Counted from the stretch's first letter, positions 15,209-23,048 are shown. The stretch: 24,822 bases of DNA from Nanobdellota archaeon (GCA_021796445.1 JAKACB010000012.1:1-24822), one strand, 5' to 3'. The notes: generated by a model not told the origin, from the letters alone. A program made the numbers and translations.

Positions 15209-15574
15209 CTAGCTCCATTTCTTACTGTTCATGTATTCGTTTACAATTTTAATAACGTCGTCTTTATTTAAAAACCTTGAAGGATCTACAAAGCTGAGGT
15301 ATTTTTCTATCACTTTTATATCCTGCACTTTTGCGTAATTCTCTGCCTGTCTTTCCAATCTGTTTAACGCGTCATCCAATTCAAAAATTTTGGTTTTGCT
15401 GCTTGATAGTTCATTGTTTATCTCCTGCAGTGCTATTTTTATTTCTTTGTATTTTTCAAGATTGTTTTGATCGACCATTTTTATTGTGTCTTTAAGCTGG
15501 GAAATCCTCTGGTCGTATATTTTTAATGACTCTCTTAATTCAACGACATTTCTTGTAAGGTCATTCTGCTCCAT
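15209..15574 (-). CDS. small coiled-coil protein, partner of the 14579 gene
   Basis: 121 residues. Residues 1-80 are a continuous heptad-type coiled coil (VVELRESLKIYDQRISQLKD, then EINNELSSSKTKIFELDDAL), and the C-terminal 35 residues form a short helical domain: IKVIEKYLSFVDPSRFLNKD then IVNEYMNS. No membrane anchor. First gene of a two-gene operon with a 3-nt spacing. A TATA-like CATAAAAA on the minus strand is centred 26 nt before the ATG. Coil lengths in both proteins are similar, which suits hetero-oligomer formation, an inference only. Confidence 0.7.
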   Translation of the reverse strand: MEQNDLTRNVVELRESLKIYDQRISQLKDTIKMVDQNNLEKYKEIKIALQEINNELSSSKTKIFELDDALNRLERQAENYAKVQDIKVIEKYLSFVDPSRFLNKDDVIKIVNEYMNSKKWS

Positions 15575-15595
15575 TTAATTATATTATCCGCTTCG

Positions 15596-15604
15596 TTTTT
15601 ATGT
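15596..15604 (-). promoter_or_regulatory. TATA-like box of the coiled-coil operon
   Basis: Minus strand CATAAAAAC centred about 26 nt from the ATG at 15574; spacing predicts a leaderless transcript. Confidence 0.45.
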
Positions 15605-15676
15605 CTTTTTACAGGTCTAACAAGCATAGATAACCTTACAGACTGAGCTTAAGTAAAATTTATTCCACTTCGGTTT

Positions 15677-15769
15677 TTTAAATCCTAAGCTGTCTTATAT
15701 ACTATATACTTGTCAACCACTGTAAAGTTTTTCATATTTTTGTAAAAATCAAAAAAGATAGGATTTAAA
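15677..15769. repeat. 11-bp inverted repeat in the divergent 15574/15793 promoter region
   Basis: TTTAAATCCTA at 15677-15687 is the exact reverse complement of TAGGATTTAAA at 15759-15769, the BRE-TATA of the MFS gene. The two arms are 71 nt apart. The distal arm could be a minus-strand promoter or a second binding site for a regulator covering the TATA box. Confidence 0.45.
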
Positions 15770-15772
15770 TAC
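15764..15772 (+). promoter_or_regulatory. TATA box of the MFS transporter gene
   Basis: TTTAAATAC preceded by AGGA (BRE-like), centred 25 nt before ATG 15793; predicts a leaderless mRNA. Confidence 0.55.
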
Positions 15773-15792
15773 TAATAAAGGCATAAAAAATT

Positions 15793-17166
15793 ATGCAAAA
15801 GAAGCAAAAGGCCACAAAGACCGTTTCTTATTCTGTTTTAGATAACGCTAAAACAAATTCAAACCACTACAGAATAACTTTGCTTTCAGTTGCAGGTACT
15901 TTTCTAGACGGCTACGATATATCAATAATAGGTGTAGCTTTAACCATAATAACAGCATTATCTGCTTTCAGTTATGCAAGCACTCCTTTGGGAAAGGGTT
16001 TAATGGCCGCTTCCACAACGATAGGAATGCTTTTTGGTGCATTATCAATAGGGTATATAACCGATATCAAAGGAAGGAAGTTCATGTACCTCTGGGATAT
16101 GGTTATATTCATAATATTTACAGCGGCAATAACTTTATCGTTTAACTTTTGGTCTCTTTTTATATTCAGATTAATATTAGGTCTAGCAATAGGTGCTGAC
16201 TACGCAATAGGAGCTACAATTATCTCTGAGATAACCCCTAAAAAATCACGAGGAAAGTTCCTAGCAAGCGACGGAATGGCTTGGTGGGTAGGTGCAGCTT
16301 TTGCATTCGTAGTAGGTTACCTTCTTTTACCATTAGGCAACAATTCATGGAGGGTAATGTTCGCAATAGGAATCATACCTGCAATAATCGTACTTATACT
16401 TAGAAGAAAGGTTCCAGAATCAGCAAGATGGCTTGCAAACAATGGACAAGTGGAAAAGGCAAAGCAGTCTGAAAAGGTAATAACAGGTAGTTCTGATGCT
16501 TTAAAAGCCACTCACAATAAGGTTTCATTTTTTACACTATTTGACAGAAAATACATAAAGAATACAATATACTTTGGTTTAGCGTGGTTTTTCTATGACG
16601 TTGCTTTCTATGGAATAGGGCTTTTTACGCCTACCATACTTATACTTTTAGGTTTAAGCCACAGTTTGTCAATTTTAGGATCAGCAATCTTTTCCTCAGT
16701 AGCTATAGTCGGTTCAATACTATGTATACTAACTGTAGATAAATGGGGTAGAAAGACAGTTACAATACTTGGCTTTGCAGGTATGTTCGTTTCGCTTCTT
16801 GTTTTGGCAATAATAGCGATGCACACTCCAAAAGACGCATTCGCAGTAGGAATAACCGGTGCGGTAATCGCAACTATGTATATCTTATTTGAGCTTACAC
16901 AATCATGGGGTATGGGAAGCACAGATTTCGTTTATGGACAGGAGCTTTTCCCTACAACAATAAGAGCCACAGGCCAGGGATGGGGAACATCAATTAGCAG
17001 GATCGGTGCCATACTTGGTTTAACAACTTTTCCTACGATAGTAGCATTATATGGTTTAGGTTATGGGCTTCTATTCTTTGCAATAGCAGGACTAATAGGA
17101 CTTCTGCTTACAGTATTCCTTGCACCTGAAACAAAAGATAAAAGCCTGGAAGAACTGACCGAGTAA
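15793..17166 (+). CDS. MFS transporter, sugar/organic-acid porter type
   Basis: 457 residues, about 12 TM helices with a long central loop around 220-250. Family signatures: FLDGYDISIIG in TM1 (37-47), loop 2-3 motif DIKGRKF (91-97), RLILGLAIGADYAIG in TM4, KVPESARWL after TM6, DKWGRKT in loop 8-9, and PETKDKSLEEL after TM12. This is the PF00083-like set shared by sugar porters and aromatic/organic acid or phosphate symporters; the substrate cannot be told from sequence. It is followed by a hydrolase gene with a 1-nt overlap (TAATG), so the pair forms an operon with a leaderless promoter upstream. Confidence 0.9.
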   Translation: MQKKQKATKTVSYSVLDNAKTNSNHYRITLLSVAGTFLDGYDISIIGVALTIITALSAFSYASTPLGKGLMAASTTIGMLFGALSIGYITDIKGRKFMYLWDMVIFIIFTAAITLSFNFWSLFIFRLILGLAIGADYAIGATIISEITPKKSRGKFLASDGMAWWVGAAFAFVVGYLLLPLGNNSWRVMFAIGIIPAIIVLILRRKVPESARWLANNGQVEKAKQSEKVITGSSDALKATHNKVSFFTLFDRKYIKNTIYFGLAWFFYDVAFYGIGLFTPTILILLGLSHSLSILGSAIFSSVAIVGSILCILTVDKWGRKTVTILGFAGMFVSLLVLAIIAMHTPKDAFAVGITGAVIATMYILFELTQSWGMGSTDFVYGQELFPTTIRATGQGWGTSISRIGAILGLTTFPTIVALYGLGYGLLFFAIAGLIGLLLTVFLAPETKDKSLEELTE

Positions 17167-17876
17167 TGAATCTAAGATTTCTAGGCAAGTGGAGTTCCAA
17201 TATTGTACGTGGAGAGAGGAACATTTCATTTGCATTGGATGACAAAATAGTTTTTGATTTTGGGCCCCATACTGTAGAGTCTCTGCTTGATTTTAACATA
17301 GACCCTAGAAAAATAGAAATCGTAGCAATAACCCACATGCATTTGGATCATTTCAGCGGACTACCGGAATTGTTCTGGTATAGAGCCATACATAATGCGC
17401 AAAATAAACTCATAGTATTGGGGCCAGAAGGCATAAAAAATAACACTGAAAAGCTGCTTAAAACGCTGCAAACTCCAAAGGAATTTAAGGTAAATGCAGA
17501 ATTCGTTGAAGACAAGAAATATGATTTTATAATGCCTTTCAGAGCCAGGCATCTTGTCATAGACAATGGTTATAGGGTAGATTATAAGGGTAAAACTATC
17601 TTTTACAGCGGTGATACTGCTTATAGCCAAAACGTAGTAAAGGGAGCAGAAGAAGCAGATATTCTACTGCATGAAATGACTTATACAGATGAAAAGAAGA
17701 AAGAAGCAGATTTTTGGAAACACTCGACTTACAGTTCTACAATGAATGTTTTTGAAGAAAGCCATGCAAAGAGGCTTGTCCCTGTTCACCTCTCTATTGA
17801 ATCAAACAAGCTTGCGGCCAGGCTCTCAAAATCAAATAAAAATATACTTTATCCAAGCGGTATAATCCGTCTTTAA
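17166..17876 (+). CDS. metallo-beta-lactamase-fold hydrolase (RNase Z-like subgroup)
   Basis: 236 residues. The zinc-site motifs are complete: THMHLDH (H57, H59, D61, H62), a mid-protein H129 in RARHLVIDNGYRV, D150 in FYSGDTAYS, and H208 in VPVHLS; LLHEMTY and KHSTYSS are typical of the RNase Z/ElaC-type subgroup. It is shorter than a normal tRNase Z (about 300) and lacks an obvious tRNA-binding flexible arm, so it may be a related phosphodiesterase or lactonase-like hydrolase. It overlaps the MFS stop by 1 nt and is likely co-translated; the pair hints at uptake followed by hydrolysis, which is inference. Confidence 0.82.
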   Translation: MNLRFLGKWSSNIVRGERNISFALDDKIVFDFGPHTVESLLDFNIDPRKIEIVAITHMHLDHFSGLPELFWYRAIHNAQNKLIVLGPEGIKNNTEKLLKTLQTPKEFKVNAEFVEDKKYDFIMPFRARHLVIDNGYRVDYKGKTIFYSGDTAYSQNVVKGAEEADILLHEMTYTDEKKKEADFWKHSTYSSTMNVFEESHAKRLVPVHLSIESNKLAARLSKSNKNILYPSGIIRL

Positions 17877-17900
17877 ATCTTATACTCTGTAGCAAAAGCC

Positions 17901-17910
17901 GTAAATAACC
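17901..17910 (+). promoter_or_regulatory. TATA-like box of the cyd operon
   Basis: GTAAATAACC, centred about 24 nt before the GTG at 17929; supports the GTG start of cydA and a leaderless mRNA. Confidence 0.35.
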
Positions 17911-17928
17911 ATAAAAGTTAATAGTATA

Positions 17929-19344
17929 GTGGTTAATCTTGTATTATTCGATGCAGGTCTAATGGGTTACTCATTGGCAGTACATATACTTCTGGTTACT
18001 GTCGGCATGACTCTGCCAATAATGATGAGCATAGCCGAATTTGTTTCTATAAAATATAAGATAAAGCTATATGATGTTCTTGCTAAAAGGCTCGCAAATG
18101 CGCTTATAATATTCTTTGCAGTGGGTACTGCAAGCGGAGTTGTAGTTGCCATAGAGCTTTTTGTGCTTTGGCCAAAATTCATTTCAGTTTTAGGTCAGGT
18201 TGGTATACTGCCGCTTTATATGGAGATATTTGCATTCTTTACAGAGGCAATCTTCTTGGGGATATACATATACTTTTGGAACAAGTTCAAAAGCAGAATG
18301 AAGCACTGGTTGCTTTCAGTTTTCATCGCAATAGGAGCAGTAATGTCTGGAGTTTTCATAACTATGATAAATGCATTTATGAATACTCCAAATGGATTTA
18401 ATATTCCATATTATCTGAGCACAGGCAAAATAATTGATGTGAATCCTTTTGCAGTGCTGAATACACCAACTACATGGGTTGAGATAGGGCATGTAATCGG
18501 TTCTACAATATTCGCTGGAGCTGCGTTTTTCCTCGCTTACTTTGCCTATAAGCTATTAAAAACAAAAGGGATGGAAAGAGAATACTACAAAAAAGCTGCA
18601 AAGATAGCCGCTGCCATCGTTATAATTTCAATAATTCTTACAGTAATAATAGGGATAGAATCAATAACGAACTTAATGGTTTATCAGCCTGAAAAATTCG
18701 CTGCTCTTGAAATGAACTTCAATTCAGGCCCGCACGTTGCCGAAGTCATAGGAGGTTTCCTTGTAAACAACAAGACTGTAGACTCAATAAACATTCCTGG
18801 TTTGATGAGTTTCCTTGCTACTGGAAGTTTTAATGGGGCCATAGCAAGCAATGACTCTTTAGCGGCTTATCCAAAAAGCACTTGGCCACCCGTTGCAGTC
18901 GTACACAATACATTTGACATAATGGTGGGCATTGGAGTTTTGATAGGCGTAGTAATGATAATCTTTCTATTAATCTGGTTGTTGAATATAAGGAAGATAA
19001 GAGACAAATTTGAGTCAAACCATTTCTTTAATAAGATACTTTCAAATAAAATATTTTCAGATCCTTTTGATAATCCGCTAGTGCTGAAGGGCTTAATTGT
19101 TATAGGTGTTTTGGCAGGTTTCCTTCTGGAAGATGGATGGGTAACTGATGAAGTAGGCAGACAGCCTTGGATAATATACAATGTAATGACCGTTTCAGCG
19201 GCTGCCAATACCTCTCCTTCGATAGTGCCAATAGGTATAGCGATAATTGCGTTTTACATTGTGGTTCTTCCGGCCACATTGCTGTTTGTTAGAAATGTAA
19301 TAAAGAAAAGGGATCTAAACAGCGAATTGGGGGTAAAGCAATGA
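17929..19344 (+). CDS. cydA: cytochrome bd-type quinol oxidase subunit I
   Basis: 471 residues, GTG start, about nine TM helices. CydA oxidises quinol and reduces O2 at a di-heme site. Visible ligands: H19 in SLAVHILL, the conserved Glu helix PLYMEIFAFFTEAIFLG (E99, E106), H188 in EIGHVIGST and M332 in FDIMVGIG; the quinol loop has YQPEKFAALE, and EDGWVTDEVGRQPW (401-414) is a hallmark. The Q-loop is short, as in CIO/Bacillus-type enzymes rather than the long E. coli form. It overlaps cydB by 4 nt (ATGA) after a GGGGGT ribosome site. No CydX-like small gene was seen. Indicates respiration or O2 scavenging in a small-genome archaeon. Confidence 0.93.
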   Translation: MVNLVLFDAGLMGYSLAVHILLVTVGMTLPIMMSIAEFVSIKYKIKLYDVLAKRLANALIIFFAVGTASGVVVAIELFVLWPKFISVLGQVGILPLYMEIFAFFTEAIFLGIYIYFWNKFKSRMKHWLLSVFIAIGAVMSGVFITMINAFMNTPNGFNIPYYLSTGKIIDVNPFAVLNTPTTWVEIGHVIGSTIFAGAAFFLAYFAYKLLKTKGMEREYYKKAAKIAAAIVIISIILTVIIGIESITNLMVYQPEKFAALEMNFNSGPHVAEVIGGFLVNNKTVDSINIPGLMSFLATGSFNGAIASNDSLAAYPKSTWPPVAVVHNTFDIMVGIGVLIGVVMIIFLLIWLLNIRKIRDKFESNHFFNKILSNKIFSDPFDNPLVLKGLIVIGVLAGFLLEDGWVTDEVGRQPWIIYNVMTVSAAANTSPSIVPIGIAIIAFYIVVLPATLLFVRNVIKKRDLNSELGVKQ

Positions 19345-20378
19345 ACATCTATATAACGTTAAATTACAGTCTTCTTGCAATCTTATTCGCGTTTCTTCTT
19401 GCAGAAGCCATGTCTGCCATTACTTTTATTTATGATAGGCAAAGCCTGCCAAAAGTCAAAAAATACTTAGATCCTATATGGGGAGTGGTTGGAACATTTG
19501 TAGTGTTCTTTGTTGTAAACGCCGAAGTTCTTTATCCATCAATAATGCCATATATAGATTATCTTTACGTTTTTCCAATATTAGTTGCGACGCTTCTTTT
19601 CATAGGTAGAAATTTATTTTTAGTTTTTTCAGAATATATCTGGAAAGATTCAAAGTTTAGTCCGCTAATGCTTGCAAGAGTTTATTCCCTTATTACGTTT
19701 ATAATATTGCTTATACTTCTTTCTATATTTGTATCAATAATCTCAGGAGTTGGAGTTAATTCAACTTTGACAAGCTTTTCTGCAGCTGCATTTTTGTCTA
19801 ACATATATGCAGTCGGATTTATAGTAGGAACGCTTTTAATAGCATTTGGGTTGTCTTTTGCTTTCTACAAGGTTGATAAGATGAAGTTTTTATCGCCGAT
19901 CTCTACAGTAATTGGCCTTTTGCTTTTTATCTATTCAATGCACGGCTTAAATCTGAATATAAACTACATAACATACATTATTGCAGCCGCGATCGCAGCA
20001 GTTTCAATTGTCTATTTTATAACTGGAAAAACAAGGCGGGAAGCAATATTTGTCGCTGCCTTTCTTTCAGTCATATCCATAAATTTTCTTAATTATGGAA
20101 AAGTATTCGGGACTAAATCACTTTATACTTACTTGAACAATAGCGCACTTTCTTACGCTTCTGTTTTAGTAACAATTGTAGGAGGAGTAATTCTTACAGC
20201 AATGCTGATATTTTTCTTGTATATGTACAAGCTCCCGGAAGACAAAAACAACGATTACAATAATGTAGAATATAAAGATGATGAGCAAAAGATAGGCATA
20301 GCAAACTTATATATAATCCCTAATAATAATAAAGTGAATGGGAAAGAACATAAGACGGGGAAGAACGGGAAACGTTAG
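19341..20378 (+). CDS. cydB: cytochrome bd oxidase subunit II, divergent
   Basis: 345 residues with eight or nine hydrophobic segments. Recognition is mainly from position and topology: it overlaps cydA by 4 nt, begins with a short periplasmic/N-terminal helix, YSLLAILFAFLLAEAMSAIT, and has NAEVLYPSIMPYIDYLYVF, which fits the second helix pair of CydB; primary-sequence conservation with bacterial CydB is weak. CydB has no obligatory heme ligands and stabilises CydA. After the last TM (about 305) a polar 40-residue tail (PEDKNNDYNNVEYKDD) follows. Its last 41 nt overlap the next gene, and it contains that gene's promoter. Alternative: an unrelated membrane partner that replaced CydB. Confidence 0.75.
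   Translation: MNIYITLNYSLLAILFAFLLAEAMSAITFIYDRQSLPKVKKYLDPIWGVVGTFVVFFVVNAEVLYPSIMPYIDYLYVFPILVATLLFIGRNLFLVFSEYIWKDSKFSPLMLARVYSLITFIILLILLSIFVSIISGVGVNSTLTSFSAAAFLSNIYAVGFIVGTLLIAFGLSFAFYKVDKMKFLSPISTVIGLLLFIYSMHGLNLNINYITYIIAAAIAAVSIVYFITGKTRREAIFVAAFLSVISINFLNYGKVFGTKSLYTYLNNSALSYASVLVTIVGGVILTAMLIFFLYMYKLPEDKNNDYNNVEYKDDEQKIGIANLYIIPNNNKVNGKEHKTGKNGKR
20306..20316 (+). promoter_or_regulatory. TATA box inside cydB for the zinc-ribbon gene
   Basis: CTTATATATAA within codons of the cydB C-terminus, centred 26 nt before ATG 20338. The strong match and exact spacing suggest the zinc-ribbon gene has an independent leaderless promoter. Confidence 0.55.
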
Positions 20379-20751
20379 GTGTGCTTCGTGCGGACAAATA
20401 ACTAGAAGAGACAGAGCAGTATACTTATTTAGAGACGGGATAAAGGCTTATTACTGCCCGGACTGTGCAAAGAAGATACATGGACAAAGGCTTTACAAAG
20501 GAATGCCTAAGTACGTAAAAAGAACCAACAGTTCAAAAGTAAAACGTAAATTCACGATATTTGCTAAAGACGGGGACGGGATTTCAGAGGCAGAAGAAAG
20601 CAAAGTTAAAGAAAGCCCCCAGGAAAATGAATATACTGAAAAAGAACAAGATAATCAGGAAAACACTGACGAGAATGTTCAAGAAAGCAATGAAGAAATA
20701 GATAAGAACAATGAACAGGAAGAGCAAAATCAGGAAAACAATGAGCAATAA
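20338..20751 (+). CDS. eS26-like zinc-ribbon protein with long acidic tail
   Basis: 137 residues in two parts. Residues 1-72 are strongly basic with a zinc ribbon: C15 and C18 (RCASCGQITRRDRAV), C40 and C43 (YYCPDCAKKIHG). The order CxxC, (R/K)D(R/K)A, then YYC-x-x-CA resembles ribosomal protein eS26, with a shorter loop between Cys pairs. Residues 74-137 are almost entirely Glu, Asn, Gln, Asp and Lys, a disordered acidic tail not expected in eS26. It could be a divergent ribosomal protein or another nucleic-acid-binding zinc ribbon. The ATG lies 41 nt inside cydB; a TATA box 26 nt upstream supports this start. Confidence 0.6.
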   Translation: MGKNIRRGRTGNVRCASCGQITRRDRAVYLFRDGIKAYYCPDCAKKIHGQRLYKGMPKYVKRTNSSKVKRKFTIFAKDGDGISEAEESKVKESPQENEYTEKEQDNQENTDENVQESNEEIDKNNEQEEQNQENNEQ

Positions 20752-20754
20752 GCC

Positions 20755-21546
20755 ATGGTAGTTCTAAGGATATCGACTTCTTTTATTTGGGTTCTCATAG
20801 CAATAATCATAATACTTCTGGCAGTCTTTGTATTTGTAAAGATTAACAAGCCTAGCAGTGTAGTCTCAACTTCTGGTATACCGTCTTCCATACAATATGC
20901 ACTAGAGTATTTTAATGCAGCATACCACGATTCAACAATATTAGTGCCTTCTCAGTATTACAAGGATGCAACTGCACTTTCAATAAACGGGAATAAAGTA
21001 GTTGAGAACAACACTCTTTACAGCTCAGTACTATTCGGCAGTTCAAAACTCCCACAAGGATACAATATATTAATAGATATGGATAATATCTCCAGTTTGC
21101 CTTCTGTCGTTGCTTTTTCATATAACTTTACATCAGAAAACTTAAGCAATTCCATAAAGAACTGCGAGGTCGCAAGGGCGAAAACTGATGCGTTTGCGCT
21201 TTGTTCAATTTATTCAAATGTGACAGTTCCAATACTGAATGGCACTTCGATAAACAAGAGCATAGATTTGGGGTATGGTACTTTTGCAGCTTTTCCCAAC
21301 AGTACAGCTCTCTATGAGTTAAATGGGACTTTAGTATACAACGGGTACAATACTACTTATATCCCTTCTGTTAACATAAACAATACAAATTTCTATAATG
21401 GAATGATGTTTTTGTATGAAAATAATCTAGCAGTCTACCTTTCAAGATCTGATTTAAACACTTTTTATGGAAAAGAGATGTTTCTGCCGAATTCAACGCT
21501 TAAAAACGTAGTAGCAAACTTCCTATCTGCAAGAATAATCTCATAA
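20755..21546 (+). CDS. membrane-anchored, sequon-rich surface protein of unknown function
   Basis: 263 residues. One N-terminal TM helix (about 9-30), then an exported domain by the positive-inside rule. The outer part has 12 N-x-S/T sequons (for example NNT, NIS, NFT, NLS, NVT, NGT, NKS, NST), consistent with heavy archaeal N-glycosylation. No catalytic motif is seen; two Cys (in NCEVARAKTDAFALC) are 15 residues apart and could form a disulfide. Family not recognised. It begins 3 nt after the zinc-ribbon stop, so is probably co-transcribed with it. Function unknown; envelope or substrate-contact role is inference. Confidence 0.7.
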   Translation: MVVLRISTSFIWVLIAIIIILLAVFVFVKINKPSSVVSTSGIPSSIQYALEYFNAAYHDSTILVPSQYYKDATALSINGNKVVENNTLYSSVLFGSSKLPQGYNILIDMDNISSLPSVVAFSYNFTSENLSNSIKNCEVARAKTDAFALCSIYSNVTVPILNGTSINKSIDLGYGTFAAFPNSTALYELNGTLVYNGYNTTYIPSVNINNTNFYNGMMFLYENNLAVYLSRSDLNTFYGKEMFLPNSTLKNVVANFLSARIIS

Positions 21547-21593
21547 TGAAAGGTTTTTAAACTGAGTATTACCATAAGTATTATCTTAATGCT

Positions 21594-22025
21594 ATGAAAC
21601 TTAAAGAAATTGATGTAGAGCTGCTAGATTTGTTTAAAAGCGGTAAAAAAGTTAATGAAATCACCCAAAAACTGAACATTCCCCAGTCTACTGTATATTA
21701 CCACTACAACAAACTTAAGAAAAACGGTTTTATTAAAGGACTTAAAATAGAATTGAACTACAATGGATCAGATAACTACGAAAATGCGTTTATTCTTGTT
21801 TCTTTGAATCAAGTTTATATAAAAGACTTTGATAAGTTCTTTCAGGAATTAAAGGAGGACAGGGTAATAAAAGAGATATATGAAGTAAGCGGAGATTGGG
21901 ACTTCATACTTTCCGTGAGGGGATCAAGAGACGATATAATAAATTTTGTTCATGAAAAGCTGCAAAACCTGCAGAACGTACAGAAAATACAATCTATATT
22001 TATAATGAAACACGTAGAAATATAA
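21594..22025 (+). CDS. Lrp/AsnC-family transcriptional regulator
   Basis: 143 residues, normal length. Winged helix-turn-helix at 1-55: LKEIDVELLDLFKSGKKVNE, then ITQKLNIPQSTVYYHYNKLK with recognition helix STVYYHYNKLKKNG. The RAM effector domain follows (about 62-140): NAFILVSLNQ, IYEVSGDWDFILSVRG (conserved G-x-x-D) and a last IQSIFIMKHVEI. Lrp-type proteins bind DNA as dimers or octamers and often respond to amino acids. It overlaps the next gene by 1 nt (TAATG). Targets are not evident; autoregulation and control of the membrane-protein partner are plausible. Confidence 0.9.
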   Translation: MKLKEIDVELLDLFKSGKKVNEITQKLNIPQSTVYYHYNKLKKNGFIKGLKIELNYNGSDNYENAFILVSLNQVYIKDFDKFFQELKEDRVIKEIYEVSGDWDFILSVRGSRDDIINFVHEKLQNLQNVQKIQSIFIMKHVEI

Positions 22026-22357
22026 TGGGTTTGTCTGATAAATATAGGGAAGAACTGAAATCCCAAGGAATAAACGTAGAGATCCAGAGCGTAAAACTAA
22101 AAAAAGATCATACAAAATGGATTCTTGCAGCCATTGCAGTAATCATCGCAATACCATTGTATTTCCTAATATTTACAAATTATAACTCCTGCTCGATATC
22201 TGCCGCAGCATTATCTGGCAGCACATCCTCAATCTCCGGGTCTTTTTACTTCAAGTGTGGTTTAGATTCTGCGATGTATTCGGTTTCGGCTGCAATTCTC
22301 GTATTTTTAATCGTTCTTATAGCGCTTAAATTACTTAGAAAGAAAAAAGTTTATTAA
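22025..22357 (+). CDS. small two-TM membrane protein, partner of Lrp gene
   Basis: 110 residues. Charged N-terminal 30 residues (SDKYREELKSQGINVEIQSV), TM1 about 31-50, an outer loop of about 36 residues rich in Ser with C56 and C78 that could pair, TM2 about 87-104, and a basic tail RKKKVY. I do not recognise the family. Translational coupling with the Lrp regulator (TAATG) suggests a functional link, such as a sensor or membrane tether, but nothing in the sequence shows this. Confidence 0.65.
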   Translation: MGLSDKYREELKSQGINVEIQSVKLKKDHTKWILAAIAVIIAIPLYFLIFTNYNSCSISAAALSGSTSSISGSFYFKCGLDSAMYSVSAAILVFLIVLIALKLLRKKKVY

Positions 22358-22376
22358 TTTTTTATCTGTTTCCTTT
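22358..22376 (+). terminator. T-rich terminator after the Lrp operon
   Basis: TTTTTT followed by pyrimidine-rich ATCTGTTTCCTTTT, immediately after the stop codon, as for archaeal U-tract terminators. Confidence 0.5.
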
Positions 22377-22390
22377 TAGCAAAGATACAA

Positions 22391-22400
22391 GGAATTAATA
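22391..22400 (+). promoter_or_regulatory. TATA-like element before the PGM gene
   Basis: GGAATTAATA, centred about 28 nt before ATG 22425. Confidence 0.35.
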
Positions 22401-22424
22401 AGAACAGCGACATTAATTATTGTT

Positions 22425-23048
22425 ATGGCAGAATTATGTTTGTTAAGGCATGGCGAATCCCTTTGGAACAAAGAGAATAGATTCACAGGGTGGGTCGATG
22501 TGCCATTGACAGACTTTGGAAGAAAACAGGCAGAAGATGCAGCACAGCTGATAAAGAAAGAAAACATTCAGTTCGATGTTGCTTATACAAGCGTTTTAGA
22601 CCGGGCCATAGAAACACTTGAGATAGTAATGAAAGCATTACAGCAAAATCCCCCTGTAATAAAGGATAAAGCGCTAAATGAAAGGATGTATGGTGACCTG
22701 CAGGGTTTGAATAAGGCTGACACTGCTAAAAAATATGGCGCAGAACAAGTACACCTCTGGAGAAGAAGCTATGATGTAAGGCCTCCAAATGGAGAAAGCC
22801 TCGAAGACACGCAAAAAAGAACGATTCCATTTTTTATTAACTGCATAATGTCTGATCTAAAAGCAGGCAAAAATGTACTGGTGTCAGCGCATGGAAATAG
22901 TTTACGTTCTATAATAATGTACTTAGATAAATTATCAAAGGAGCAAGTATTGTCATTGGAGTTGCCAACCGGCTTGCCTGTAATATATTCGATTGATTTA
23001 AACGGAATAGTAACTTCAAAAAAAGAGCTTTCAATTAGTAAAGTATGA
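22425..23048 (+). CDS. gpmA: 2,3-bisphosphoglycerate-dependent phosphoglycerate mutase
   Basis: 207 residues. Catalyses interconversion of 3- and 2-phosphoglycerate in glycolysis/gluconeogenesis through a phospho-His. Catalytic residues are visible: R8, H9 in LLRHGESLWN, R60 in SVLDRAIET, E86 in ALNERMYGDLQG and H156 in VSAHGNSLRS. FTGWVDVPLTDFGRKQA and RRSYDVRPP are dPGM-specific blocks that separate it from other RHG phosphatases. dPGM is the less common form in archaea (most use iPGM); Thermoplasma-type archaea have it, so transfer is possible. The last 4 nt overlap the TauE gene (ATGA). Confidence 0.92.
   Translation: MAELCLLRHGESLWNKENRFTGWVDVPLTDFGRKQAEDAAQLIKKENIQFDVAYTSVLDRAIETLEIVMKALQQNPPVIKDKALNERMYGDLQGLNKADTAKKYGAEQVHLWRRSYDVRPPNGESLEDTQKRTIPFFINCIMSDLKAGKNVLVSAHGNSLRSIIMYLDKLSKEQVLSLELPTGLPVIYSIDLNGIVTSKKELSISKV

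Noticed and set aside
14579..15574. Assignment of the coiled-coil pair to archaellum FlaC/D/E proteins
   Set aside because: The conserved C-terminal domain of FlaD/E is not visible, and no other archaellum gene is present; only coils and a short helical motif can be supported.
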